Part shown: in pieces, positions 36,655-47,833 of the stretch
Position numbering within the stretch: position 1 is the stretch's first letter
Layout: every line of letters begins with the position of its first letter
NCBI GenBank assembly: GCA_023055355.1
Contig: JALJCS010000039.1
Span: 486,001 to 550,000 of the forward strand
Direction: 5' to 3'
From: Agelaius tricolor
Taxonomy: Eukaryota; Chordata; Aves; Passeriformes; Icteridae
Length of the DNA stretch: 64,000 nt
The notes under the pieces: generated by a model
Told to the model about the DNA's origin: nothing
Databases searched by the model: none
What the model saw: the letters and a program-made list of their open reading frames with translations, nothing else
Position numbers and translations under genes: made by a program

Positions 36655-37917
36655 TGGCTGCCAGGGGGCTGCTTGTGGCCTCTGACAGCCCCATTGCTCA
36701 GGGCTTGCCAGCGCCCCAGCCCCTCAGGCCCTGCCCCAGCCCGGCCAAGCTGCCCGGCAGCAGCGCCGCAGCCCCACAGCAGCTCCAGAGCAGCCCCATC
36801 CAGAGGCACCTGGGAGCCCTCAGCAAGGCAGGCAGCAGCAGACGGGCGGGAGGACACGGATGGCGCTTCCTGCCTGGCCCAGGGCTTGTGGCCATCTCCA
36901 GGCACCACTCTGGCAGGGATCCCTGCAGCTCCGGCCCCTGCCCAGCTGCTCTGTGGGCAGCACAAAGGCTTCAGCAGAACCACCAAAGGCCAAGGGGCTT
37001 CTGGCCATCTTCCCTGCAGCACTGCACACCGGGGCAGCTGGCTGAGCACAAGCACCCTTTTCCTTCTCCTCCCCTATGCCCTGCGGACCCTGGGCAGCAA
37101 AGAAAATCTCCTGAGATTCTGTGTATTATAACACAGTCTATATTTACATAGGATAAAAAATAGAATGGGAGAAAAGAAAAATCTTACAGAAAACTAAAAA
37201 TCCCCGCTGGCTCAGGTTGCCCCAGCAAAGAGAGCCTCCCAGATCAGCTCTCCTCAGAGCTCCAGCAGTGCAGCCAGCCGAGCCGTGACAGACGAGGCCG
37301 AGTGATCCATGCCCTGCACAGCTGATCGTGCAGCCTCTGGAAGATGGAATATCGCCCACTGGCTGTTGCTCGGAGGACATGCAGTGTTTGAAATGCCAGC
37401 TCTGACACAGCACTGCTCATGTCCTCCGTCAGGCTTTCAAGGGCTGCAAGAGAGAGGAACAGAGCTCTGGTAAATAGGTATGATTAATGCTGACAAAATT
37501 GAAACAGTAATCAATATTGATGCAGTAATTAATATTTGGAAAGAATAATAAAACAGTTAAAAGTTGCAATGCCAAGAAAAAAGGGAGTGGAGGGGTTCCA
37601 CCCCCCTCCCTGCAGATGTTCAAGGACAGGAGGAAAAAGCAAGAGATAACAGTTACTAAAAATTAACAGAAAGAGGGGGAAATCTGGTTGGGTCCCAGAA
37701 AAATGCCAGCTATAAGAGATTTATTGCTTTGATGCTTAAATTTAGTTAATATGTTAGTTTTGGATTACATTGTACTGGCTGGGTGAGCATGTATAACCCA
37801 AAGGTGAATTAAAGGACATTGAGGAAGAAGAGAGGCCTTCATCAAACAACGACCCCCAAGGACTTGTGCGACAACCAAAACGAGTGGTGGAGTATGCGCG
37901 GTAAAGGTGGTGATGAG
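36655..37917. repeat. segmental duplication, copy 2 (MROH tail)
   Basis: Direct-orientation copy of 27906-29169. At its right end the similarity stops one base before the TG of a 5' LTR at 37918, whereas copy 1 continues into the MROH intron. The other MROH exons are absent on this side, so the copy is a fragment. Confidence 0.9.
37244..37443 (-). pseudogene. orphan copy of the MROH last exon
   Basis: Full-length copy of exon 28494-28693 with intact frame, stop codon (37246-37244) and acceptor. Upstream exons that would feed it are missing: the intron sequence ends at the LTR at 37918 and the provirus follows. It could only be used as an alternative or chimeric 3' exon; on its own it is a gene fragment. 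Confidence 0.8.
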
Positions 37918-38540
37918 TGTAATAAGTAGCAATATGTTTGTTCATTAATTAAATCAATAGCTAAATATTTATACAATATCAAAGCAATAACTAAATAGCT
38001 AAAACCGCTTGAATCTTAAATGTATAGCCACATATGGTTGCTTGGCTTGCAGGAATCCTATAGTGCTTTGGGAATTCCATGGTAAAGAAAAGTTCACCTA
38101 GAGGTCACAGAGGAGAGCTGTAACAACAATCCCTAAACTCACAAGAATTGCTTAGGCTTGCGGGAATCGTATAGTGTTCTGAAAATTCCACTGTATAGGT
38201 ATGCCTTATAAGGAAAAGTTCACTCAGCGGTTAAAAGAGGAAGACTTGGAGCCTTCATCCCACAACCACCAGAAGGCAGAAAAAGACCCCCTAGCAACTG
38301 AACGAGCAAGCGCAAAAGACAGACCACGTCATCCCTGGACCCGGGAGAAAAAGGCAATAAAAGGTGGACTTTGGGGATAGGAACGGTGCGAGCCTAGAGG
38401 AGCGGAGACTCCCGGCCGCCCAACGCTGAACCTTGCTTATTCTTGCTTGCATAATAATAATAATAATAATAAGAATAAGAATAAGAATAAGAATAATTTT
38501 TTAATTGTATGATCCTTGAATCCAGTGAACTCATTTATCA
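37918..38540 (+). mobile_element. 5' LTR of the provirus (623 bp)
   Basis: Starts TGTAATAAGTAGCAAT and ends CATTTATCA. TATA-like CAATAAAAGGTGG lies near 38355. The R/U5 part holds an AAT/AAGAAT microsatellite (38450-38497) that is longer than in the 3' LTR. Compared with 47106-47708 it lacks a short direct duplication (ATATGGTTCAC). Confidence 0.92.
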
Positions 38541-38545
38541 CAATT

Positions 38546-38563
38546 TGGTGCCGTGACTCAGAT
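38546..38563 (+). promoter_or_regulatory. primer binding site, tRNA-His type
   Basis: TGGTGCCGTGACTCAGAT, one mismatch from the tRNA-His complement, five bases after the LTR. Confidence 0.88.
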
Positions 38564-38916
38564 CCAGAAAATGGGGTTGGTTTGAGAATCCTGGGGGGGC
38601 GCCCCACCACATGGTGGCCCTGGCCTTCTCACCCGACCCCTCATTTGGACTGATGAACCTAAATTCGAGAATAAGCAAGGAAAACACCGGTAACCCTGTA
38701 AACTTTGTGCACGAAGATCCGAGCGACGACACAGGATGTGTGAGTATACGAGGTGAACCGCTCGGTTGGGGTTGGGATCCCAGGGCACGGTGAATGAGAC
38801 GTCCAACTGCGGACGACGTGAGAGGGACCCTCTAGTAGTGCGGTTCTCGTAGCCCGCGAGGGAGCGAGCCACGACTGAGGGGTTTTGTGTGTGTGTGTGT
38901 GGAGGTGCCTTGGAAG
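38564..38916 (+). other. proviral leader with candidate splice donor
   Basis: Untranslated leader between PBS and gag. GTGAGTATAC at about 38739 is a good donor consensus and could serve the spliced env message. A TG microsatellite (38888-38901) lies just before the gag ATG. Confidence 0.5.
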
Positions 38917-40392
38917 ATGGGGCAGAAGAAAAGCAAGCCTTCTGATCCCATGGGGGAGGGTCCCCAGTTACCCCCAATACCTAAGGACAGTCCATTAGGA
39001 TTAATGATTAAGTATTGCAATGACTTTCCCTCCAGAAAGGGGAAGGAAAAGGCAAAAATGATAAATTATTGTATGGTAGTGTGGGGAGGCAAGAATCTGG
39101 ATTCAGGAAGTATATACTGGCCCGTTTTCGGATCCTTCGAGGATTGGGTCTGTCAAGCCCTGAACATTTATGTGAATTCTAAAGAGCCAGTGAACTTGGA
39201 GGAGAGCGCATATGCTAAATTATAGTTGGTAGAAAGTAATGAGCAAACAGCTAGGCTGTTCCCCCTTATGGGAAGTCAAGGGGAGGAGGAAAAAAAGAAA
39301 AAGTCTCGACCGGAGGAATATGTTCCTATTTATCCTCCCCCGTATATACCATCAGCTCCCCCTGAACCCCCCCTAAACGATTCCCGGCATCGGCTCCTAA
39401 TAGACAGCAGGTCACGGACTCCCCGGATTGCAGAAGGCGTACTCAGAGTCAGATGAGGACAGTAATTGAGGAAGGAGAGAGCAGTGGGTTGTTCCCTCTC
39501 AGAGAAATAGCATTAGGAGGACCTCAAGCTGGGATGGGGTTTGTCACTGTCCCCTTGAACTCAGGAGATGTCCGTGAGTTTAAGAAAGAGATGGGAAAAT
39601 TATTAGAAGACCCTATAGGAGTAGCAGAAAGAGTGGATCAGTTCCTAGGGCCGAACATATATACTTGGGTGGAGATGCAATCCATTCTAGGCATCCTATT
39701 TACAACAGAGGAGAGAGGAATGATTAGAAGGGCAGGAATGAGGATTTGGGACACCCAACATGTTCAAGGTCCCGCGGCTGATGTGAAATGGCCCTTGCAA
39801 GATCCCAACTGGAACAATCAGGACCCCAACCATCGTGGTCATATGCAGGATTTAAGAACCATCATAATCCAGGGCATACGAGAGGCTGTGCCCCGGGGAC
39901 AAAATATAAGCAAGGCATTCAAAGAGTGCCAAGGAAAAGATGAGACCCCCACTGAATGGTTGGAAAGATTAAGGAAGAGTTTTCAGTTATACTCAGGGGT
40001 GGACCCAGAGACGCCAATGGGGCAAGCACTCCTTAAAACAGTTTGTAGCCAAATCATGGGAGGATGTTCGAAAGAAATTAGAAAAGTTAAAGGATTGGCA
40101 GGACAGAGGACTTGGTGAATTGCTCAGGGAGGCTCAGAAGGTATATGTTAGACAGGAGGATGAGGCACACAAAAGACAAGTTCGGATGATGGTGGCGGCA
40201 GTCAGGGAGGGACAACGAAACAACCTTCCAGCACGAGAAAGAAGTGGCATGAGGAGAGGTCCCCGGGATTTAGGAGGACCCCCAACTGGAGGGAGAGAAG
40301 GAACAGTGTGCTACTATTGTGGTGGAAAAGGACACATGAAGAGGGAATGCCGAAAGAGGCTTAGGGATGAGAAAACGTTCCAAGAGGATTAG
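38917..40392 (+). pseudogene. gag: gag (matrix, p12-like, capsid, nucleocapsid), broken
   Basis: Starts MGQKKSKP, a myristoylation-type matrix N-terminus. A TAG at 39223-39225 interrupts the matrix frame. The next segment carries two adjacent late-domain motifs, PPPY and PSAP (around 39338-39365), which recruit NEDD4-type ligases and TSG101 for budding. Capsid lies in another frame (39453-40118) and shows the major homology region (QGKDETPTEWLERL). After a second frameshift near 40035, nucleocapsid (to 40392) has one CCHC knuckle, CYYCGGKGHMKREC. Total damage: one stop and two frameshifts. Confidence 0.9.
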
Positions 40393-40890
40393 GGGGGGTC
40401 AAGGGCTCCATCTATTGGGGACGCAAATGTCATTAGAGCCCTTGGTAAAACTTAAGGTGGGTCCCCAGCAAACCCCCATAACCTTCCTTGTAGATACAAG
40501 GCTGAGAGATCAACAGTTCAATCTTTGCCCCTGGGATGTAAGATTTCACCTTCCACACTACAGGTTATTGGGGCAAAAGGAGAACCCTTCAAGGTTCCTG
40601 TAATTAAAGATGTTTTAATAGAATCAGAGAAGAAAATAGGGGTAGGATCACTTCTACTGGTCCCTGAAGCTGATTACAATTTATTAGGAAGAGATTTAAT
40701 GGTGGAATTAGGGATAAACATAAATATTGAAGAAAAACAGCTGAAAGTCAGGTTGTGCCCCTTACGGGTCACTGACAAAGAGAAAATCAACCCAGAAGTC
40801 TGGTATACCCCTGATACAGCAGGAAGATTGAATATAGCCCTTCACAGTCAACATTCAAAGCCCAGAAATCCCAGTAAGGATAAAACAATA
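40393..40890 (+). pseudogene. pro: aspartic protease region, frameshifted in the active site
   Basis: In a frame one base off from nucleocapsid, the sequence approaches the active site (TFLVDT) and then breaks: the usual Gly-Ala after Asp-Thr is lost because of an apparent single-base deletion near 40500. The remainder continues in a second frame from 40525, with LLVPEADYNLLGRDL, the C-terminal protease signature, and shifts back before RT at about 40895. A minus-strand relative with the active-site motif intact is at 10615-10836. Confidence 0.8.
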
Positions 40891-40894
40891 TCCC

Positions 40895-43800
40895 ATGTCA
40901 GATGAGGGGCGAAGGGGACTAAAACCAGAGGTAGAATGGTTAATACAACAAGGGCTCTTGGAACCTTGCATGTCTGCCTTCAACAGCCCCATCTTACCTG
41001 TAAAGAAACCAGACGGAAAATACCGATTAGTACATGACCTAAGGGAAATAAATAAGAGAACCATTGCCTGGTTCCCTGTAGTAGCAAACCCCCACACATT
41101 GCTCAGTCAATTGAAACCAGATGATCCCTGGTATAGTGTTATAGATTTGAAAGACGCCTTTTGGGCATGCCCCTTGAAAGAAGAATGTAGAGATTTTGCA
41201 TTTGAATGGGAAGATCCCGATACCCACTGAAAGCAACAACTAAGGTGGACAGTGCTCCCACAGGGATTCACAGAATCCCTGAATTTGTTTGGGCAGGCAC
41301 TAGAGCAAATAATGAAATCCTATACCCCAAACCAAGGAATAACCATTGTTCAATATGTAGATGACCTTTTAATTGCTGGAAAAAGCGAGGAATCAGTTAG
41401 AGAAGAAAGCATTAAGCTTCTGAACTTTTTAAGCATCCAGGGGCTGAAAGTGTCCAAAAGTAAATTGCAATTCGTAGAAGAAGAAGTGAAGTACCTAGGA
41501 CACTGACTTAGTAAAGGAACTAAAACACTAGACCCAGGGAGGGTTAAGGGAATCCTCTCCCCTCCTCCCCCAAGAAATACGAGACAAATCAGGCAGCTAT
41601 TGGGTCTTGTAGGATACTGCAGACAATGGATTGAAAACTTTAGTGGTAAAGTAAAATTTTTGTATGAAAAACTAACTGCTGAAGGTTTGATGAAATGGAC
41701 TGAGAAGGATGATGAATCATTAAAACAATTAAAAGAGGAATTGGCTAATGCCCTGGTGCTAAGCCTCCCGGATGTTAGGAGACCCTTTTATTTGTTTGTT
41801 AACACTGAGGCAGGAGTAGCATTTGGGGTACTGGCTCAGGACTGGGCCGGCAGTCGAAAACCAGTAGCATTTATTTCTAAAATCCTAGACCCCGTAAGTA
41901 GAGGATGGCCAACATGTTTGCAGATTATAGTGGCAACAGCCCTCTTAGTGGAAGAAGCTCTCAAAATTACCTATGGAGGAGAACTGAAAGTCTTTACCCC
42001 CCATAACATACGGGCAGTATTGCAACAAAAGGCAGAAAAATGGATAACAGACTCAAGACTTTTGAAATACGAGGGCATTTTACTGTCATCCCCTCGGTTG
42101 ATACTTGAAACCACCTCTCTGCAAAACCCCGCTGAATTCTTGTTTGGAGATCCACAGGAGGATTTAACTCATGACTGCCTACATAGCATAGAAAAACAAA
42201 CAAAAATTAGGCTGGACCTTGAAGAGGAAGAACTGGAAGAGGGAGAAAAGTTATTTGTGGATGGGTCCTCTAGAGTTGTTGAGGGAAAGCGAATCTCTAG
42301 ATATGCGATTGTAGGAGGTGAAAATTTGGAAATAATAGAATCCAGACCTTTGAGTCCTAGTTGGTCAGCGCAGGCCTGTGAGCTGTATGAATTATTGCGG
42401 GCTCTAAAATTCTTGGAAGCTAAGGTTGGGACCATCTACACAGACTCAAAATACACCTTTGGAGTGGTACATACCTTTGGGAAAATTTGGGAAGAAAGAG
42501 GGTTAATAAACTCCCGAGGAAGAGAATTAATGCATCAGGAACTAATTACTCAGGTACTACAAGCTTTAAGAGGCCCAAAGAAAACAGCAATAGTACATGT
42601 TAAAGGACATCAAAAGGGTCTCTCCCATTTGATCAGAGGAAACAACACAGCAGACAGAGAGGCAAAGGAAGCTGCTCTCAGAAAATTCCAGGATCAGGGG
42701 ATAAGGAGAACGCGAGATGATGAGAAAATTTGAGTCCTGAGCTTCACAGCCCAGGAAAAGGAGAAATTAGACAAAATGGGAATAAAAGAGAATGAGGGTA
42801 TTCGAAAATTGCCAGACGATAGGGAGGTACTGCCAAAATCTATAGCCCGAAGAATAGTGCAGCAGCTGCATGACCAGACTCATTGGGGAACCCAAGCCTT
42901 AGTAGATCAGTTTACTATTAAGTACATGTGTATAGGAATTTACCATATAGCAAAACAAGTAGTTAGGGGATGTATAACATGCCAAAGAGTTAACAGACAT
43001 CAGGCTCGAGAAAGGATTCCAGGAGGAAGGGAATTAGCACACTGACCTTTTTCACATGTACAAATAGATTTAACCGAGCTACCGAAAGTAGGGAGATACA
43101 AGTACTTCTTGGTACTGGTAGATCATCTAACCCACTTTGTAGAAGCATATCCTACATCGCGGGCTACTGCAAATGTGGTGATTAAAACCCTGCTGGAAGA
43201 AATAATCCCTAGCTATGGACTAGTAGAAATATTAGACTCTGATAGAGGTCCCCATTTTGCAAAGAAAGTACTGAGAGAGGTAACCAGGGCCTTAGGCACT
43301 AAATGGCAATATCACACCCCTTGGCACCCTCAAAGCTCAGGGAGGGTGGAAAGGGCAAATGGAGAAATCAAGAAGCAACTCACCAAGCTCATGGTAGAAA
43401 CTAAAATGTCTTGGGTCAGATGTTTACCCATGGCATTGCTAAACATTAGAACCCAACCTAGGACGGATGTGGGAATCTCTTCTTTTGAAATGCTTTATGG
43501 AATGCCTTACGACTTAGAACTTCCGGGGAACCATCCTTGCATCCAGGATAGTCAAATTCAGTGTTACATACAACAGTTAATGAAACGGAGGGAGGAATTA
43601 AGACGAAAAGGGCTATTGGTACAAAGACCCCCTTTGGATATAATAATGCATAAGCTTAAACCTGGAGATAGGCTCCTAATTAAGACTTGGAAAGAGACAT
43701 CCCTAACACCCCACTGGGAAGGTCCCTATGTTGTCCTGTTTACCACAGAAACAGCCATTCCAATTGCTGAAAAAGGCTGGACACATGCCAGTCGAGTGAA

Positions 43801-43912
43801 AGGACCCATCCCTGCAGACATCCCCTGGGAGGTGACCAGTCGCCCTGGAGATCTACGGCCAACCCTTCGGAAGGCACAGGAACCTGCGCCAGCTGGAAAC
43901 GTGAATGACTGA
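40895..43912 (+). pseudogene. pol: pol: reverse transcriptase, RNase H and integrase, four in-frame TGA stops
   Basis: One reading frame over 3 kb, interrupted only by TGA at 41228, 41504, 42731 and 43043. RT: fingers YRLVHDLREINKRT, catalytic QYVDDLLIAG near 41355. Connection, then RNase H: LFVDGSS (about 42252), ELYELLRAL, YTDSKYTFG and NNTADREAKEAA. Integrase: HHCC zinc finger (42870-42990; GCITCQRVNRH), core DDE residues in QIDLTELP, ILDSDRGPHF and HPQSSGRVERANGE, and a C-terminal domain with LKPGDRLLIKTW and WEGPYVVLF. The length and motif order are normal for gamma-type pol. The end overlaps the following small frame by eight bases (43905-43912). Confidence 0.92.
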
Positions 43913-44558
43913 ATTAGGGGACAGAGAACTGTACCAATTGAGACTCTTGGTAAGAAAACCCCTACAGGAACTGGAACAGGAGTTCAAGTGCCCTCTGCCA
44001 TGGAAAACCTGGAATGAACTGACTCTTGCTCTTTCAGTAGTGGCTGAAGTGAGGCAAGAATTATTAAATTACACCGAGTGTCTTAAATGTCGGGAATCTT
44101 CTTGTTGGGCATGGGTAAAAATCTTTTGCGGGGGCTGTAAAGACAAATGGTAGATTTTCCAGTCACATTTGGTGGGGAGCACATGGTGTCTTACTTGTGA
44201 TTGGGATTGGAGAAGAGCAAATCCATTAAGGGCCTTAAGAGAATTGATAAGGATCCCTGGAGAGTGGGAGATCCCTGACAGAGAAGCAGTGTCACTAGTT
44301 GAAAATCTAGAACAGAGAAGAGATTGGGCCCTGGCATGGGAATTCCAACACTAATTGCATAGGATCACACGCCAAAACCAGACAGTCATATTAACTACCT
44401 TGTGTAAGAAGGGAATGCACGTTCCTCTGGGGTGGCAAGTGAGGCCTGACGAGTGGAATAGCACGATTCGTCGCTATTCCCGAGTCTATAAACAACAAAA
44501 ACGTAGAGAATGTAGGGAAGAACGACGTAACTCTAGAAAGACAGGAGAAAGGGAATAA
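43905..44558 (+). pseudogene. extra reading frame between pol and env, cysteine-rich with basic C-terminus
   Basis: One frame of 217 codons starting at an ATG that overlaps the pol stop and interrupted by only a TAG (44151-44153) and a TAA (44352-44354). The first 82 residues are helical with Leu and end in clustered cysteines (C59xxC62, C67, C75xxC78); a further CxxC pair follows shortly after the first stop (44187-44198). The last 30 residues are strongly basic (RVYKQQKRRECREERR). It is in the env frame number but separated from env by 270 bases with several stops. Simple gamma-type viruses lack a gene here. I do not recognise it; an accessory regulator or a lost env exon are both possible. 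Confidence 0.5.
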
Positions 44559-44828
44559 AAAGGCAGAGGGTGGACCCTAAGTAGGTGTGGGACTCAGGCC
44601 CTGTAAAGCTCGCTAGGGACGGCAGAGAGTCTGTCATAAAATCAAAGAAATCCCTTACAGGAGACCCTTTGCCTGGAGGCCTGACAGCCTGCCCTTAGGA
44701 GTGGGGCAGGAGTTAAGGAGATAGCCCAAATAATGCACCCCTGAAGACTACCCCTGCTGCCGAGAAGATAATGATCCCTGCAGAGCGACGCACCCGGGCT
44801 GGCAGGCGAGGCAGAGAGGTAAGGAGTA
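44559..44828 (+). other. gap between the extra frame and env
   Basis: 270 bases with stops in all plus frames, probably untranslated leader or intron end of the env message. Splice acceptor candidates include ATGATCCCTGCAG ending near 44783. Confidence 0.35.
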
Positions 44829-47006
44829 GTGGGGGAGAGCAATGGAGCACAGGAACAGGAACAGAGCACAGGAAAGCCCCAGGTAAAAGAGATATATATG
44901 AGTACAAAAGGAGAAAGAAATTTGTTGCTAGGACCCTGCCCTGCTTGGCGAGCTACCTTAATTATTATAACCCTGAGCCTCCTGGGTGCCTGGGGAAACC
45001 CTCATCAGCTTTACAAAGAGAACATGATGCCCCTAAATAAAGGGACCCTGACCCCTGACTGGTCTCAGGCCTTTTTGCAATCTACCGGATCTATGGGGAA
45101 TACCACAGGTTTTAGTTTACTAACATTAGTACTGCATGACAGTCTGCCATACGCTAGACATGAATGGAAGAAGCAGACAACCTGGCAGCTTCAAGGAGTA
45201 GTGGGAGAACAAATTAATATTGGGTGTCGAATGGTTAATGGGTCTAACTATACTAACGCGATTGCAATCAGTGTTTCCATGGGTCAGGAGGATAAACAAA
45301 TAGCAGATTGTGCATACCCAATCACACGAGACTGCTGGCAAAACTTCACATTAACTCACACTGCAGAGGTAGTCTGTCTCTGGTCAAAAGATACACAGGG
45401 CCTTTCTTTTAAATTTATAATAGATACTAAAACGCACTCTACCACTGCTGAACCTCATAATATCATCACTCCATCTGTACCACCAGTTATACTCACCCCA
45501 AAAATTTTCAAAATTGGACCTTATATAATCAGGAAAACTGGTCAACAACAAATATTATTCAATCCAGCATGGTCTCTCAAACAGGTTGAACTGCTGATGC
45601 AGACCAATGTTTCAGACATCCAGCCAGCTTGTTCTCCGTTTTTGCAAACATCCTTTGAAGGTTGGACCATTTGGCTGCGGAAACGCAGCTGTTTTAAACC
45701 AAGGAAACTTAGAGATGTGACCGGTGTCCTAGGTACAGGATTGGGAATCCTGAATAGCATTGATTCGGAAGGACTAATGAACAAATTGGCTGCTACGACT
45801 AGAGATCTGTCCAAATTACAGCAACCACTGAAGTCATCTCTGTTAGCCTTGGGGACACACCAGTGGACGCTGTCAAACATTTTGCCAAAGTGGGAAAGAG
45901 TAAATGTGAACGATCACAAATTGGTGATTGATGCACTCAGTGCTGCACAAAATAATGTTTCCTTAGCCCTCAGCTGTATCCAGGCACAATTGTGGATGCA
46001 GTCAGTTTCTTCCTCGATTATAAGAGAGGACGAGGAAGGCACTTTCCCCACAGAAATTCGGAAAATAATCTGGGACAATGCCAACGATTTTGAAAGAGAA
46101 TTCCAATCCTGGTGGAAACTGGTAAATTTTATCTAGAATGCTATTTCAAATACAGCTACTGCTTTTGTCTTGACCATACACAATGCCTCTGTACATCTAG
46201 TTTTTCCTGTTATTGCATTAGGAATAAACCATGACGGAGCTGTCCTCTATCCTATAGAACACAGGGGATGGGCCCGTCAGTTTGATGACACATGGCAAAC
46301 TGTTGATTTGGAATCTTGCATTATCTGAGAACAACTGGGGTTCATCTGTGAAGGCAATGGAATTATAGCTCAAGATATCTATTTAGACACGGAGCAAAAC
46401 ATTTGTCATTTTGAGATTCGTCCTAACGAGACTTCTAAAACAGTTCTTATATACATAGGCAATGGATGTGCGTGTTTTAGAACTATTTGTGATTCTGTGC
46501 TTGTAGATGATATTGTGGTGGATACAAAGAATCACTCAAACTTCTGTGCTTGTAACTTCACTAAGATTACAGGGTGTGATATCACTTATGAAGCTCAAGT
46601 CACCTCTCACCACCTATTACAATCCAACTACACACTGCTTCACAAGCTAATGCCCACTCCGATTGGGATGAGCTTCACTCTAGTGAGACAACTGATGCTC
46701 CATCAAGACCTGATCCAAATCCTCGAGAGAATCAAGGAAAGCGGACAGAAAACCCTAGGGACTGTTCATCATGACGTAGGAAAAATACACCGGGTTATAG
46801 AGAGGGTAAAGCAAGATGGCGAGCACAGGTGGTGGGATACCCTGTTCGGGTGGTCTCCTACTACCACAGGTGTCCTAAACAGTATATGCCATCCCATTGT
46901 TGTTCTTTTGATTCTGATTGTGCTTGGTTTTATTTTGTCAGCAGTTCTATTCGGTATGAATTGGAATATGATGAAAAAGCTAGAGGAAATTAGCATCTAT
47001 AATTAG
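44829..47006 (+). pseudogene. env: env glycoprotein (SU and TM), two in-frame stops
   Basis: One frame of 726 codons broken by TAG at 46134-46136 and TGA at 46326-46328. Residues about 40-56 form a hydrophobic signal peptide (ATLIIITLSLLGAWG). The surface part has several N-glycosylation sites (for example NGSNYT). A likely fusion-peptide/heptad region, VTGVLGTGLGILNSIDSEG, lies at 45718-45775. After the stops come a Cys-rich stretch (46460-46580), a second helical segment and a C-terminal membrane anchor (about 46900-46960, VVLLILIVLGFILSAVLFG) with a short cytoplasmic tail. No clear furin site was seen. The domain order fits a class I retroviral envelope, but it is non-functional as it stands. 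Confidence 0.82.
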
Positions 47007-47093
47007 TGCACATATCTTAACTGAGGAGGAAACTGAGTTAACGTTTGCTAGGAAGGAACTAAAAAGATTTAATGAACAAAATTGGTAAAAAAC

Positions 47094-47105
47094 AAAATGG
47101 GGGAT
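47094..47105 (+). promoter_or_regulatory. polypurine tract
   Basis: AAAATGGGGGAT immediately before the 3' LTR. Confidence 0.8.
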
Positions 47106-47708
47106 TGTAATAAGTAGCAATACGTTTGTTCATTAATTTAATCAATAGCTAAATAATTATACAATATCAAAGCAATAACTAAATAGCTAAAACCACTTGA
47201 TTTTAAATGTATACCCACATATGGTTCACATATGGTTGCTTGGCTTGCAGGAATCCTATAGTGCTTTGGGAATTCCATGGTAAAGAAAAGTTCACCTAAG
47301 AGGTCACAGAGGAGAGCTGTAATAACAATCCCTAAAGTCGCAAGAATTGCTTAGGCTTGCAGGAATCGTATAGTGTTCTGAAAATTCCATTGTATAAGTA
47401 TGCCTTATAAGGAAAAGTTCACTCAGCGGTTAAAAGAGGAAGACTTGGAGCCTTCATCCCACGACCACCAGAAGGCAGAAAAAGACCCCCTAGCAACTGA
47501 ACGAGCAAGCGCAAAAGACAGACCACGTCATCCCTGGACCTGGGAGAAAAAGACAATAAAAGGTGGACTTTGGGGATAGGAACGGTGCGAGCCTAGAGGA
47601 GCGGAGACTCCCGGCCGCCCAGCGCTGAACCTTGCTTATTCTTGTTTGCATAATAATAATAATAATAAATTTATAATTGTATGATCCTTGAATCCAGTGA
47701 ATTTATCA
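47106..47708 (+). mobile_element. 3' LTR of the provirus (603 bp)
   Basis: Near-identical to 37918-38540. Starts TGTAATAAGTAGCAAT, ends AATTTATCA. The flank is directly a CTTC array. Confidence 0.92.
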
Positions 47709-47829
47709 CCCTTCCTTCCTTCCTTCCTTCCTTCCTTCCTTCCTTCCTTCCTTCCTTCCTTCCTTCCTTCCTTCCTTCCTTCCTTCCTTCCTTCCTTCCT
47801 TCCTTCCTTCCTTCCTTCCTTCCTTCCTC
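47709..47829 (+). repeat. (CTTC)n microsatellite
   Basis: About 29 nearly perfect CTTC units directly after the 3' LTR. It produces a chance leucine/proline/serine frame. Confidence 0.97.
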
Positions 47830-47833
47830 CATC

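Larger units (their letters stand above)
37918..47708 (+). mobile_element. near-complete class I (gamma-like) ERV provirus, 9.8 kb
   Basis: Order is LTR, PBS(His), gag, protease, RT/RNase H/integrase, extra frame, env, polypurine tract, LTR. The LTRs differ at roughly 15-20 sites plus small indels, so insertion is not recent. Every coding region is broken by stops or frameshifts. The left flank is the MROH duplication and the right flank is a CTTC microsatellite; no target-site duplication is visible, so at least one edge was rearranged after insertion. The 3' LTR continues seamlessly from the env end and polypurine tract. Confidence 0.92.

Noticed and set aside
43905..44558. Homology of the extra frame to a lentiviral Tat or Rev
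   Set aside because: Only composition (Cys cluster, basic tail) is shared; spacing of cysteines and sequence do not match, and such short features arise easily.
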